Shown piece after piece: positions 14,953 to 21,353 of a stretch of 21,353 nucleotides of DNA; position 1 is the stretch's first letter, and each line of letters opens with the position of its first letter. Made by a program: the position numbers and the translations under genes. Origin of the DNA: Paracoccaceae bacterium (GTDB lineage Bacteria; Pseudomonadota; Alphaproteobacteria; Rhodobacterales; Rhodobacteraceae). The stretch lies in NCBI GenBank assembly GCA_019090405.1, contig JAHRVZ010000167.1, positions 1 to 21,353 of the forward strand, given 5' to 3'. The notes beneath the pieces are model-generated. The model was not told where the DNA came from. It saw nothing but the letters and a program-made list of their open reading frames with translations, and made no database searches.

Positions 14953-16611
14953 ATGTCATCACCAAAAACCCCGATCAAAGCCTCTGACCTGCTTGTCCGC
15001 GCTCTTGAAAACGAAGGTGTCGAATATGTGTTCGGCCTTCCCGGTGAGGAAAACCTTGATTTCGTAGAGTCGCTGCGCAATTCGTCGATCAAACTGGTTG
15101 TGACCCGGCACGAACAGGGCGCTGGGTTCATGGCGGCGACATATGGTCGGCTGACTGGCAAAACCGGCGTCTGTCTGGCGACACTTGGGCCAGGAGCGAC
15201 CAATCTGGTGACGCCCGCTGCCTATGCCAATCTGGGTGCAATGCCGATGCTGATGATCACCGGCCAGAAACCGATCAAGCACAACAAACAGGGACGCTTT
15301 CAGATTGTTGACGTGGTGTCGTTGCTAAAGCCAATCACCAAATTTGCCCACCAGATTGTCAACGCCAACACCATTCCCAGCCTTGTACGCGAGGCATTTC
15401 GCATTGCTGAACAGGAACGTCCCGGCGCGGTTCATTTGGAATTGCCCGAAGATATCGCCGCAGAAATGGCGGATGATGATCAGGTATTTACCCCCTCTCA
15501 GGTGCGCCGCCCCAGTTGCGATCTTCAGGCGGTGGAACAGGCGGTGGAACGTATTCGCGCCGCAAAAAATCCGCTGCTGCTTGTCGGGGCAGGGGGCAAT
15601 CGCAAGCGGGTGATTGCGGCTCTTGAATCCTTTGTCGAAAAAACCGGCATTCCGTTTGTGAACACTCAGATGGGCAAAGGTGTAATCGGAGGCCATAGCC
15701 ATCTGTATCTGGGCACAGCTGCCTTGTCCGAAGGCGATTATGTGCATGACGCAATCGCAAAGGCCGATCTGATCATCAACGCCGGTCACGATGTGGTGGA
15801 AAAGCCTCCGTTTTTGATGAAACATGGAGGGACCGAGGTTATTCACGTCAATTTTAGCCCGGCCGAAATTGACGACGTGTATTTCCCGCAGTTGGAACTG
15901 ATCGGTGATATTTCGTCCAGCTTTGTGGCGCTGACTGAACGGCTTGGCCCGATTGGCGAGCATGGATTTGAACACCTGCGCGAGATCGTGATGCAGCATA
16001 TCAGCGAGGGGGCTGACGATCCGCGCTTTCCACTGATCCCGCAGCGTATTGTTGCAGATGTCCGCCGCGCGATGCCGGATGACGGTATCATCGCGCTGGA
16101 TAACGGGATGTACAAAATCTGGTTTGCGCGTAATTATCGCACAACGCAGCCCAACACAGTGCTACTGGATAACGCTTTGGCAACTATGGGCGCGGGCCTG
16201 CCCTCGGCAATGATGGCGTCGATGCTGTATCCGGATCGCAATGTCATGGCCGTTTGTGGCGATGGCGGGTTCATGATGAACTCACAGGAAATGGAAACCG
16301 CCGTTCGGTTGGGCCTGAACCTTGTGGTGTTGGTAATACGCGACGATTCCTTTGGCATGATCCGCTGGAAACAACAGCTTGGCGGCTTTGAAGATTGGGG
16401 TCTGCAATACAACAACCCTGATTTTGTCGCCTATGCCAATGCCTTTGGTGCAACCGGGCATAGGGTTGAGGCAACCGAAGATTTTGTTGCTATGATTCAG
16501 GGATGTTTCAAAACGGGCGGCGTGCATCTTGTCGAAGTGCCAGTTGATTATACCGAAAACACGCATGTATTGATCGACGAATTGCACAATCACCAGAAAC
16601 CCGATCAATAG
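14953..16611 (+). CDS. Acetolactate-synthase-like thiamine-diphosphate enzyme
   Basis: 552 residues from ATG 14953, six bases after GGAG; ATG 14950 and GTG 14941 are alternatives. Three-domain ThDP fold: pyrimidine domain with G-L-P-G-E-E-N and catalytic glutamate E54 in V-T-R-H-E-Q-G-A; central domain about 190-340; pyrophosphate domain with G-D-G (436-438) and, after 25 residues, D-D (464-465) instead of the usual N-N. Aspartate at the second position is reminiscent of catabolic acetolactate synthases. Known reactions of the family are decarboxylation of pyruvate or another 2-oxo acid and ligation to an acceptor. No IlvH/IlvN regulatory subunit gene is near, and the neighbours are not branched-chain biosynthesis genes. 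Followed after nine bases by an aldehyde dehydrogenase, which suggests that it may release or make an aldehyde. Substrate unknown. Confidence 0.9.
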   Translation: MSSPKTPIKASDLLVRALENEGVEYVFGLPGEENLDFVESLRNSSIKLVVTRHEQGAGFMAATYGRLTGKTGVCLATLGPGATNLVTPAAYANLGAMPMLMITGQKPIKHNKQGRFQIVDVVSLLKPITKFAHQIVNANTIPSLVREAFRIAEQERPGAVHLELPEDIAAEMADDDQVFTPSQVRRPSCDLQAVEQAVERIRAAKNPLLLVGAGGNRKRVIAALESFVEKTGIPFVNTQMGKGVIGGHSHLYLGTAALSEGDYVHDAIAKADLIINAGHDVVEKPPFLMKHGGTEVIHVNFSPAEIDDVYFPQLELIGDISSSFVALTERLGPIGEHGFEHLREIVMQHISEGADDPRFPLIPQRIVADVRRAMPDDGIIALDNGMYKIWFARNYRTTQPNTVLLDNALATMGAGLPSAMMASMLYPDRNVMAVCGDGGFMMNSQEMETAVRLGLNLVVLVIRDDSFGMIRWKQQLGGFEDWGLQYNNPDFVAYANAFGATGHRVEATEDFVAMIQGCFKTGGVHLVEVPVDYTENTHVLIDELHNHQKPDQ

Positions 16612-16620
16612 GGGGCTGAC

Positions 16621-18018
16621 ATGTCTGATCCTTCAAACACCCTTGTTGTTAGCCAGCCCTTTGACAATGCGGTTATTGATGAACTGCCGCTGTCAAATTG
16701 GGACGCTGCTGATGCTATGCTGGACCGGGCAAGCGGTTGGTTTTCCAATCGCTCTGGTTGGCTGGCAGACCATGAACGGATCGCCATTCTTAAACGGTTG
16801 GCGGTTCTGGTTCAGGGGCAGGCTGATGAATTTGCCCTGCTGATCGCGCGTGAAGGCGGCAAGCCGCTTAAGGATGCCAAGATCGAAGTGGCCCGTGCCA
16901 TCAACGGTGTCGAGCTGGCCGCCGAAGGTATTTCCGGCCTGCATGGTCGTGAAATCCCGATGGGCCTGTCTGCGGCAGGTGCCGGGCGCATTGCCTTTAG
17001 TAAACGTGAACCTATTGGCCCGGTTGTGGCAATCAGCGCCTTTAATCACCCGCTTAACCTGATCGTGCATCAGGTCGCCCCAGCGATTGCGGCGGGTTGT
17101 CCGGTTATCATCAAACCGGCGGATACAACGCCGTTATGCTGTCGAAAATTTGTTGAACTGGTGCATGAGACAGGGTTGCCCGAACCGATGTGCCAGCTTT
17201 GCATTTGCGATAATCAAACTGCAGAAAAGCTGGTCACTGACGCCCGTGTCGCATTTTTCAGCTTTATCGGTTCGGCCCGTGTGGGTTGGTATTTGCGCAG
17301 CAAACTGGCACCCGGAACACGCTGTGCATTGGAACATGGCGGGGCCGCGCCCATTATCGTGTGTCAGGATGCTGACGTGGAAACCACCGCCAAATCGCTG
17401 GTCAAAGGCGGCTATTACCATGCCGGGCAGGTTTGCGTGTCAGCACAGCGCATTTTCATAGCCAACCAGTTGCGCGACGCCTTTCAGGTGGCTTTTCAAA
17501 CCGAAGTTGATCAGTTGATTACCGGCGATCCAACCGATATAGCCACAGACGTCGGCCCGCTTATCCTGCCGCGTGAGGTGGCGCGTGTTCACGACTGGCT
17601 GACCGAGGCCACGGCGCGCGGAACCCGAGTTCTGACGGGCGGTGCGCCCCTGACAGAACATCTATACACCCCGACGATCCTGCTTGATCCGCCAGCAGAT
17701 GTGCGTGTGTCCAATGCCGAAATTTTTGGCCCCGTGACTTGTTTATATGGATATGACGACGTTTCGCAGGCCGTTCAGGCCGCCAATGCTGTGCCGTTCG
17801 CATTTCAGGCTGCGGTCTATACCGGCGATCTGGATCGGGCCTTTCATCTTGGCGAGCATCTGAATGCCAGTGCCGTGATGGTCAACGATCATTCGGCGTT
17901 TCGGGTTGATTGGATGCCATTTGCCGGGCGTGGTGTTTCCGGGCTTGGTGTTGGCGGTATCCCGCACACGCTGCATGATATGACGCAAGAGAAGATGACT
18001 GTAATCAAGACCTCCTGA
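16621..18018 (+). CDS. NAD(P)-dependent aldehyde dehydrogenase
   Basis: 465 residues, normal ALDH length. Catalytic set is complete: N142 (S-A-F-N-H-P), K165 (I-I-K-P-A-D) for the cofactor, F-I-G-S (215-218), general base E238 (L-E-H-G-G) and nucleophile C272 (H-A-G-Q-V-C-V-S-A-Q-R). The E-I-F-G-P motif follows later. H-A-G-Q-V-C-V-S resembles the lactaldehyde / phosphonoacetaldehyde / GapN-like side of the superfamily more than betaine aldehyde dehydrogenases; that placement is by eye. It oxidises an aldehyde to an acid in the cytoplasm. A GGGGG box leads to ATG 16621, nine bases after the ThDP-enzyme stop, so it is the last gene of the operon. A short CCATG-ACAA-CATGG hairpin follows at 18021-18034 without a T-run. 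The natural aldehyde probably comes from the preceding ThDP enzyme. Confidence 0.92.
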   Translation: MSDPSNTLVVSQPFDNAVIDELPLSNWDAADAMLDRASGWFSNRSGWLADHERIAILKRLAVLVQGQADEFALLIAREGGKPLKDAKIEVARAINGVELAAEGISGLHGREIPMGLSAAGAGRIAFSKREPIGPVVAISAFNHPLNLIVHQVAPAIAAGCPVIIKPADTTPLCCRKFVELVHETGLPEPMCQLCICDNQTAEKLVTDARVAFFSFIGSARVGWYLRSKLAPGTRCALEHGGAAPIIVCQDADVETTAKSLVKGGYYHAGQVCVSAQRIFIANQLRDAFQVAFQTEVDQLITGDPTDIATDVGPLILPREVARVHDWLTEATARGTRVLTGGAPLTEHLYTPTILLDPPADVRVSNAEIFGPVTCLYGYDDVSQAVQAANAVPFAFQAAVYTGDLDRAFHLGEHLNASAVMVNDHSAFRVDWMPFAGRGVSGLGVGGIPHTLHDMTQEKMTVIKTS

Positions 18019-18113
18019 CCCCATGACAACATGGCTAACGAATATTTCTAAATAGGGTAATTGATAGCGGACAGCCCGGATTTTTGCCTGTAGATCAGGG
18101 CGAGGAGAAACAA

Positions 18114-19745
18114 ATGGCTGTTAATGTTATTTCTGCATCGCCGATTGATGGACAAGTGCCTGGCACCTCGGGATTGCGAAAAAAGACCGCTGCTTTCATG
18201 CGGCCGGGGTATCTTGAGAATTTTGTGCAGTCAGTTTTCGACGCAATCGGCGGGGCGGAAGGCAAAACATTTGTCGTTGGCGGGGATGGGCGGTTTTTTA
18301 ATACCGAAGCTATCCAGACCATCCTGAAAATGGCGGCTGCCAATGGTGCGGTTAAGGTGATCGTCGGTCAGAACGGTATTTTGTCGACACCCGCCGCCTC
18401 GCATCTGATCCGGCTGAACAAGACCGACGGAGGGCTGATCCTGTCGGCAAGCCATAATCCCGGCGGAATAAACCAAGATTTCGGGCTTAAGTTTAATACG
18501 GCCAACGGCGGTCCGGCACCTGAATCTGTGACCCATGAAATCATCCGGTGTACTGCCGCGATTTCGCAATACAGGATTGAACAGTCAGCAGATATTGATC
18601 TGTCTGCAATCGCAACCTTAACCTGTGGCGATATGTTGGTCAGCATCGTTGATCCGGTGTCTGACTATCAGGATCTGATGCAAAACATATTTGATTTTGA
18701 CAAAATCCGCGCCTTGTTTGCGTCGGGGTTCACGGTCCAGTTTGACGCCATGCATGCGGTGACCGGGCCATATGCCCATGCGGTGCTTGAGGATTGTTTG
18801 GGTGCAAAACCGGGCAGCGTCGTGAACGGTGTACCATTGCCGGATTTCGGCGGTGGGCACCCTGATCCGAACCCGGTTTGGGCCAAACAGTTGATGGATG
18901 TGATGATGGACGAAGCCGCCCCTGACTTTGGCGCAGCGTCTGACGGTGACGGTGATCGCAACATGATTGTCGGACGCGGTGCCTATGTGACGCCCTCTGA
19001 CAGTCTGGCAGTGTTGGCCGCCAATGCCACATTGGTTCCGGCCTATGCGCAGGGGCTTGCAGGTGTTGCGCGCTCAATGCCAACCAGTGCTGCCTGTGAT
19101 CGTGTCGCCGACAAGCTGGGGATCGAGTGCTTTGTCACGCCCACTGGCTGGAAGTTCTTTGGCAATCTGATGGACGCGGGCCGAACCACTATGTGCGGTG
19201 AGGAAAGTGCCGGAACGGGGTCGGATCACGTGCGTGAAAAAGATGGGCTTTGGGCGGTGCTGATGTGGTTGAACATCATCGCCGAACGGCGTTTGTCGGT
19301 GGATGAAATCATGGCAGATCACTGGGCCAAATATGGGCGAAATTTCTATTCCCGACTTGATTTCGAAGCCGTAAACGCGGTCGCTGCCAATGATTTGATG
19401 TTGATGCTGCGCGATTCAGCGGATGCTTTGACAGGGCAACAGTTTGCGGGCCTGACGGTGACCAAAGCGCAGGATTACGCCTATACCGATCCGATTGATC
19501 AGTCGATCAGTGAACATCAGGGGATTCAGGTCTGGTTTGAGGGCGGAGCGCGGGCCGTGCTGCGTTTGTCCGGCACCGGAACCGAGGGAGCGACATTGCG
19601 GATATATCTGGAGCAATATGCCCCGGACGCGGCAGATCACGGGCGTGAAACGCAATTGGTCCTGAACCCGGTTCGCTTGGCAATTCTGGAAATAGCAGAG
19701 GTGGAAAAACGGCTGGGCCGTACTGAACCGGATGTGACGACCTAA
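18114..19745 (+). CDS. pgm: Alpha-D-glucose-phosphate-specific phosphoglucomutase
   Basis: 543 residues from ATG 18114, with GAGGAG seven bases upstream; ATG-like start 18084 would add ten residues across that site. It interconverts glucose 1-phosphate and glucose 6-phosphate, feeding glycogen, UDP-glucose and surface polysaccharide synthesis. Marks: G-T-S-G-L-R-K near the N-terminus, phosphoserine S113 in S-A-S-H-N-P-G-G, Mg-binding D-G-D-G-D-R (277-282), sugar-specificity motif C-G-E-E-S-A-G-T-G-S-D-H, and the phosphate-binding R-L-S-G-T-G-T-E-G loop near the C-terminus. All needed residues are present. It stands alone: 95 bases after the aldehyde dehydrogenase and convergent with the tautomerase gene. 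The glycogen genes that often accompany pgm are not visible. Confidence 0.96.
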   Translation: MAVNVISASPIDGQVPGTSGLRKKTAAFMRPGYLENFVQSVFDAIGGAEGKTFVVGGDGRFFNTEAIQTILKMAAANGAVKVIVGQNGILSTPAASHLIRLNKTDGGLILSASHNPGGINQDFGLKFNTANGGPAPESVTHEIIRCTAAISQYRIEQSADIDLSAIATLTCGDMLVSIVDPVSDYQDLMQNIFDFDKIRALFASGFTVQFDAMHAVTGPYAHAVLEDCLGAKPGSVVNGVPLPDFGGGHPDPNPVWAKQLMDVMMDEAAPDFGAASDGDGDRNMIVGRGAYVTPSDSLAVLAANATLVPAYAQGLAGVARSMPTSAACDRVADKLGIECFVTPTGWKFFGNLMDAGRTTMCGEESAGTGSDHVREKDGLWAVLMWLNIIAERRLSVDEIMADHWAKYGRNFYSRLDFEAVNAVAANDLMLMLRDSADALTGQQFAGLTVTKAQDYAYTDPIDQSISEHQGIQVWFEGGARAVLRLSGTGTEGATLRIYLEQYAPDAADHGRETQLVLNPVRLAILEIAEVEKRLGRTEPDVTT

Positions 19746-19763
19746 GAGGCCGTTCTTTTAACA

Positions 19764-19778
19764 TCACCGAAAAGGTGA
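19764..19778. terminator. Short hairpin between convergent pgm and tautomerase genes
   Basis: TCACC (19764-19768), GAAAA loop and GGTGA (19774-19778). It sits in the 39-base gap between two converging stops and is flanked by T/A-rich sequence on its left (TTCTTTTAA). The stem is only 5 bp, so it is at best a weak two-way terminator. Confidence 0.35.
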
Positions 19779-19784
19779 GGCACT

Positions 19785-20840
19785 TTATGGTGCAAACACC
19801 GTGCCATCCATCAGCTTACGCGCCGTTCGCAGGATTGCGGCAGACGCGACAATACCTTGGCTATCCAGTGTCACAACAACGGTCATTTCGCCGGTCGGGT
19901 GCTCGACCTTCAATGCCCTTTGGTTGCCTGTGCCGGTTTCAGACAAGGCAAAGGCCGGGCTGTCCTTTAGCAGACAGGCCGTGGCGACACTGACAGCACC
20001 AAGAACTCCAATGGCTTTGTGACACCGATGCGGAATAAACGTACGCGTTGAAATGGCGCCACCTTGTTTCGGAGCGCTGACCATCGCCATTTTTGGCACC
20101 GATTTCTGCGACACATCACCAAGGTTCATCAATCGGCCGGCTTGCAGGCGAATGGATTCCAGTCGTTGACGCAGCGGTTCATTGGATTCAAGGTTTTCTG
20201 GCGTTTCATCGCCGACAATCCCCAGATCAGTTGCCCGCATCACCACGCAAGGCATGCCGTTGTCGATCATGGTCAGATTGACCCCATTGATCGTATCGAC
20301 CTCATTTCCGGTCGGAAGCAAGGCACCGCAACTGGACCCGGCGGTGTCTTTGAATTGAACCGGAACAGGGGCGGATAACCCCGGAACCCCGTCAATTCTG
20401 GCATCACCCTTATACGTGACATGGCCATCTGGCGTCTGTACGTTCAGCACTGCAATCTGGCCAGTATTCTGCATGAAAACAGTCACCGGGGTTTCGCCAA
20501 TTTGCGCTGTCACCAACCCTCGTTCGATTGCAAAGGGGCCGACCCCGGCAAGAATGTTGCCGCAGTTCTGCACGTCCGTCACGATGGGCTGGTCCACGGC
20601 CACCTGCAAGAACAAATAGTCCACATCCACACCGTCACGACCGGACGCCGCTATGACTGCCACCTTTGATGTCAGCGGGTCAGCACCTCCCATGCCGTCA
20701 ATCTGGCGATTATCCGGGCTTCCCATTGCGCCCAACAAAAACGCATCCCGTGCGGCGATGTTGCTGGGCAGATCAGAGGCTAGGAAATAGCCGCCCTTTG
20801 AGGTGCCTCCGCGCATCCACATGCAGCGGGCTTTAGACAT
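19785..20840 (-). CDS. galD: PrpF-family isomerase, probable 4-oxalomesaconate tautomerase
   Basis: 351 residues of the PrpF / GalD family (diaminopimelate-epimerase fold). In gallate and protocatechuate 4,5-cleavage pathways GalD converts 4-oxalomesaconate between keto and enol forms ahead of hydration. Family marks are the N-terminal W-M-R-G-G-T-S-K-G, G-M-G-G-A-D-P-L-T-S-K, Q-N-C-G-N (C93), S-S-C-G-A-L-L-P-T-G, and the I-G-V-L-G-A-V segment late in the protein. PrpF aconitate isomerase is the alternative, but the overlapping LigK-type aldolase gene argues for the aromatic pathway. An AAAAAGG site lies within the end of the upstream gene, and the start overlaps that gene by eight bases (20833-20840), so the two are translated together. 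The ring-cleavage dioxygenase and hydratase are not in the window. Confidence 0.9.
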   Translation of the reverse strand: MSKARCMWMRGGTSKGGYFLASDLPSNIAARDAFLLGAMGSPDNRQIDGMGGADPLTSKVAVIAASGRDGVDVDYLFLQVAVDQPIVTDVQNCGNILAGVGPFAIERGLVTAQIGETPVTVFMQNTGQIAVLNVQTPDGHVTYKGDARIDGVPGLSAPVPVQFKDTAGSSCGALLPTGNEVDTINGVNLTMIDNGMPCVVMRATDLGIVGDETPENLESNEPLRQRLESIRLQAGRLMNLGDVSQKSVPKMAMVSAPKQGGAISTRTFIPHRCHKAIGVLGAVSVATACLLKDSPAFALSETGTGNQRALKVEHPTGEMTVVVTLDSQGIVASAAILRTARKLMDGTVFAP

Positions 20841-21353
20841 ATTTCAGACCTTTTTCCGCCAGCCTTGCCCGCATGTCATAGAGGTCCAGACCAAGTTCCC
20901 CGGCCTCAAAACGTGCGCGTTTTACGACCTCGTTGGCTTCGCGCGATTGGGCCTTATTCAGCACGTCTGCGGCCTCTTCACGACGCACCACGCATACGCC
21001 ATCATCATCCGCGACAATGATGTCACCGGGGTTTATCAAAGCGTCGGCGCAGACGATGGGAATATTGACCGAACCGACGGTTTCCTTGATCGTGCCTTGG
21101 GCAAAAATGGCCTTGGACCAGACCGGGAAATCCATTTCCTTCAGGTCGCGCACATCGCGGGTTCCGGCGTCGATGATCAGCCCTTTGCACCCATGCGCCT
21201 TGGCCGAGGTGGCCAGTAAATCACCGAAGTATCCGGCATTTGATGGTGACGTGGTGCCCAGCACCATAATGTCACCGGGTTTCAACTGCTCAATCGCGAC
21301 ATGAAGCATCCAGTTGTCACAAGGTGGCGCAAGGATCGTTACCGCCGACCCGG
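20833..21353 (-). CDS. ligK: 4-carboxy-4-hydroxy-2-oxoadipate aldolase, partial (RraA/LigK family)
   Basis: 172 C-terminal residues are visible; the frame is still open at the right edge, and the family is about 225 residues, so some 50 N-terminal residues lie outside. An internal ATG at 21309 is not the start: upstream codons read G-S-A-V-T-I-L-A-P-P-C-D-N-W, which is family sequence. The enzyme cleaves 4-carboxy-4-hydroxy-2-oxoadipate to pyruvate and oxaloacetate and often also decarboxylates oxaloacetate. Visible marks: G-Y-F-G-D-L-L-A-T-S, the metal/substrate site L-I-I-D-A-G-T-R-D-V, D-F-P-V-W-S-K-A, S-V-N-I-P-I-V-C and D-D-D-G-V. It overlaps the GalD-type gene by eight bases. RraA proper (RNase E inhibitor) shares the fold but is shorter and would not pair with GalD. 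Confidence 0.9.
   Translation of the reverse strand, partial: GSAVTILAPPCDNWMLHVAIEQLKPGDIMVLGTTSPSNAGYFGDLLATSAKAHGCKGLIIDAGTRDVRDLKEMDFPVWSKAIFAQGTIKETVGSVNIPIVCADALINPGDIIVADDDGVCVVRREEAADVLNKAQSREANEVVKRARFEAGELGLDLYDMRARLAEKGLKYV

Noticed and set aside
15325..15999. 224-codon minus-strand frame inside the ThDP enzyme gene
   Set aside because: It lies wholly within a conserved gene on the opposite strand and has low-complexity shadow composition.
6462..16611. ilvE and the acetolactate-synthase-like gene as one branched-chain biosynthesis cluster
   Set aside because: They are 7.6 kb apart with unrelated genes between, no regulatory subunit is present, and the ThDP enzyme motif fits a catabolic type better.
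1..21353. tRNA, rRNA, CRISPR array, insertion sequence, phage or defence genes
   Set aside because: No cloverleaf-like segment, repeat-spacer pattern, transposase, integrase or known defence domain was found; genes fill nearly the whole window.

Overview
The window looks like ordinary chromosome from an alphaproteobacterium, most likely a marine Rhodobacterales (Roseobacter-group) species. The base for this is the gene order histone-deacetylase-like gene > xseB > ispA > dxs, a MarR regulator overlapping an OmpR-type response regulator (the petP/petR pair of Rhodobacter) divergent from ilvE, the moderate GC content and the purple-bacterial protein style. I see no insertion sequence, phage gene, tRNA, rRNA or CRISPR array. 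The longest gene-free stretch is about 170 bases.

Layout. (1) 1-143: the left edge with a possible gene start on the minus strand and an 11-bp inverted repeat, followed by an atypical SDR/epimerase gene (144-1016, +). (2) 1034-5010, minus: four tightly packed genes reading histone-deacetylase-like hydrolase, xseB, ispA and dxs, which supply isoprenoid precursors and prenyl diphosphate. (3) 5093-6303, minus: petP-like MarR regulator and petR-like response regulator, overlapping by four bases and divergent from ilvE (6462-7328, +). The shared intergenic region carries two inverted repeats with ATGTC/GACAT half-sites. (4) 7435-8808, +: a lone citrate lyase alpha subunit (citF) with none of its usual partners, convergent with an EamA-type exporter (8812-9750, -). 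(5) 9887-11598, +: an orphan periplasmic amino-acid-type binding protein and a peroxiredoxin-like protein whose 3' end overlaps a LysR regulator (11572-12471, -).

(6) 12618-18018, +: the most interesting block. A small soluble histidine kinase, a membrane-anchored FMN/Fe-S glutamate-synthase-like protein, an acetolactate-synthase-like ThDP enzyme and an aldehyde dehydrogenase lie in one probable operon, divergent from the LysR gene. A ThDP enzyme acting on a 2-oxo acid followed by an aldehyde dehydrogenase suggests a catabolic 2-oxo-acid or amino-acid pathway with its own regulators. The substrate cannot be read from the sequence. (7) 18114-19745, +: phosphoglucomutase. (8) 19785-21353, minus: a PrpF/GalD-type 4-oxalomesaconate tautomerase and, running off the right edge, a LigK-type 4-carboxy-4-hydroxy-2-oxoadipate aldolase. 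These are lower-pathway enzymes of gallate / protocatechuate 4,5-cleavage that yield pyruvate and oxaloacetate.
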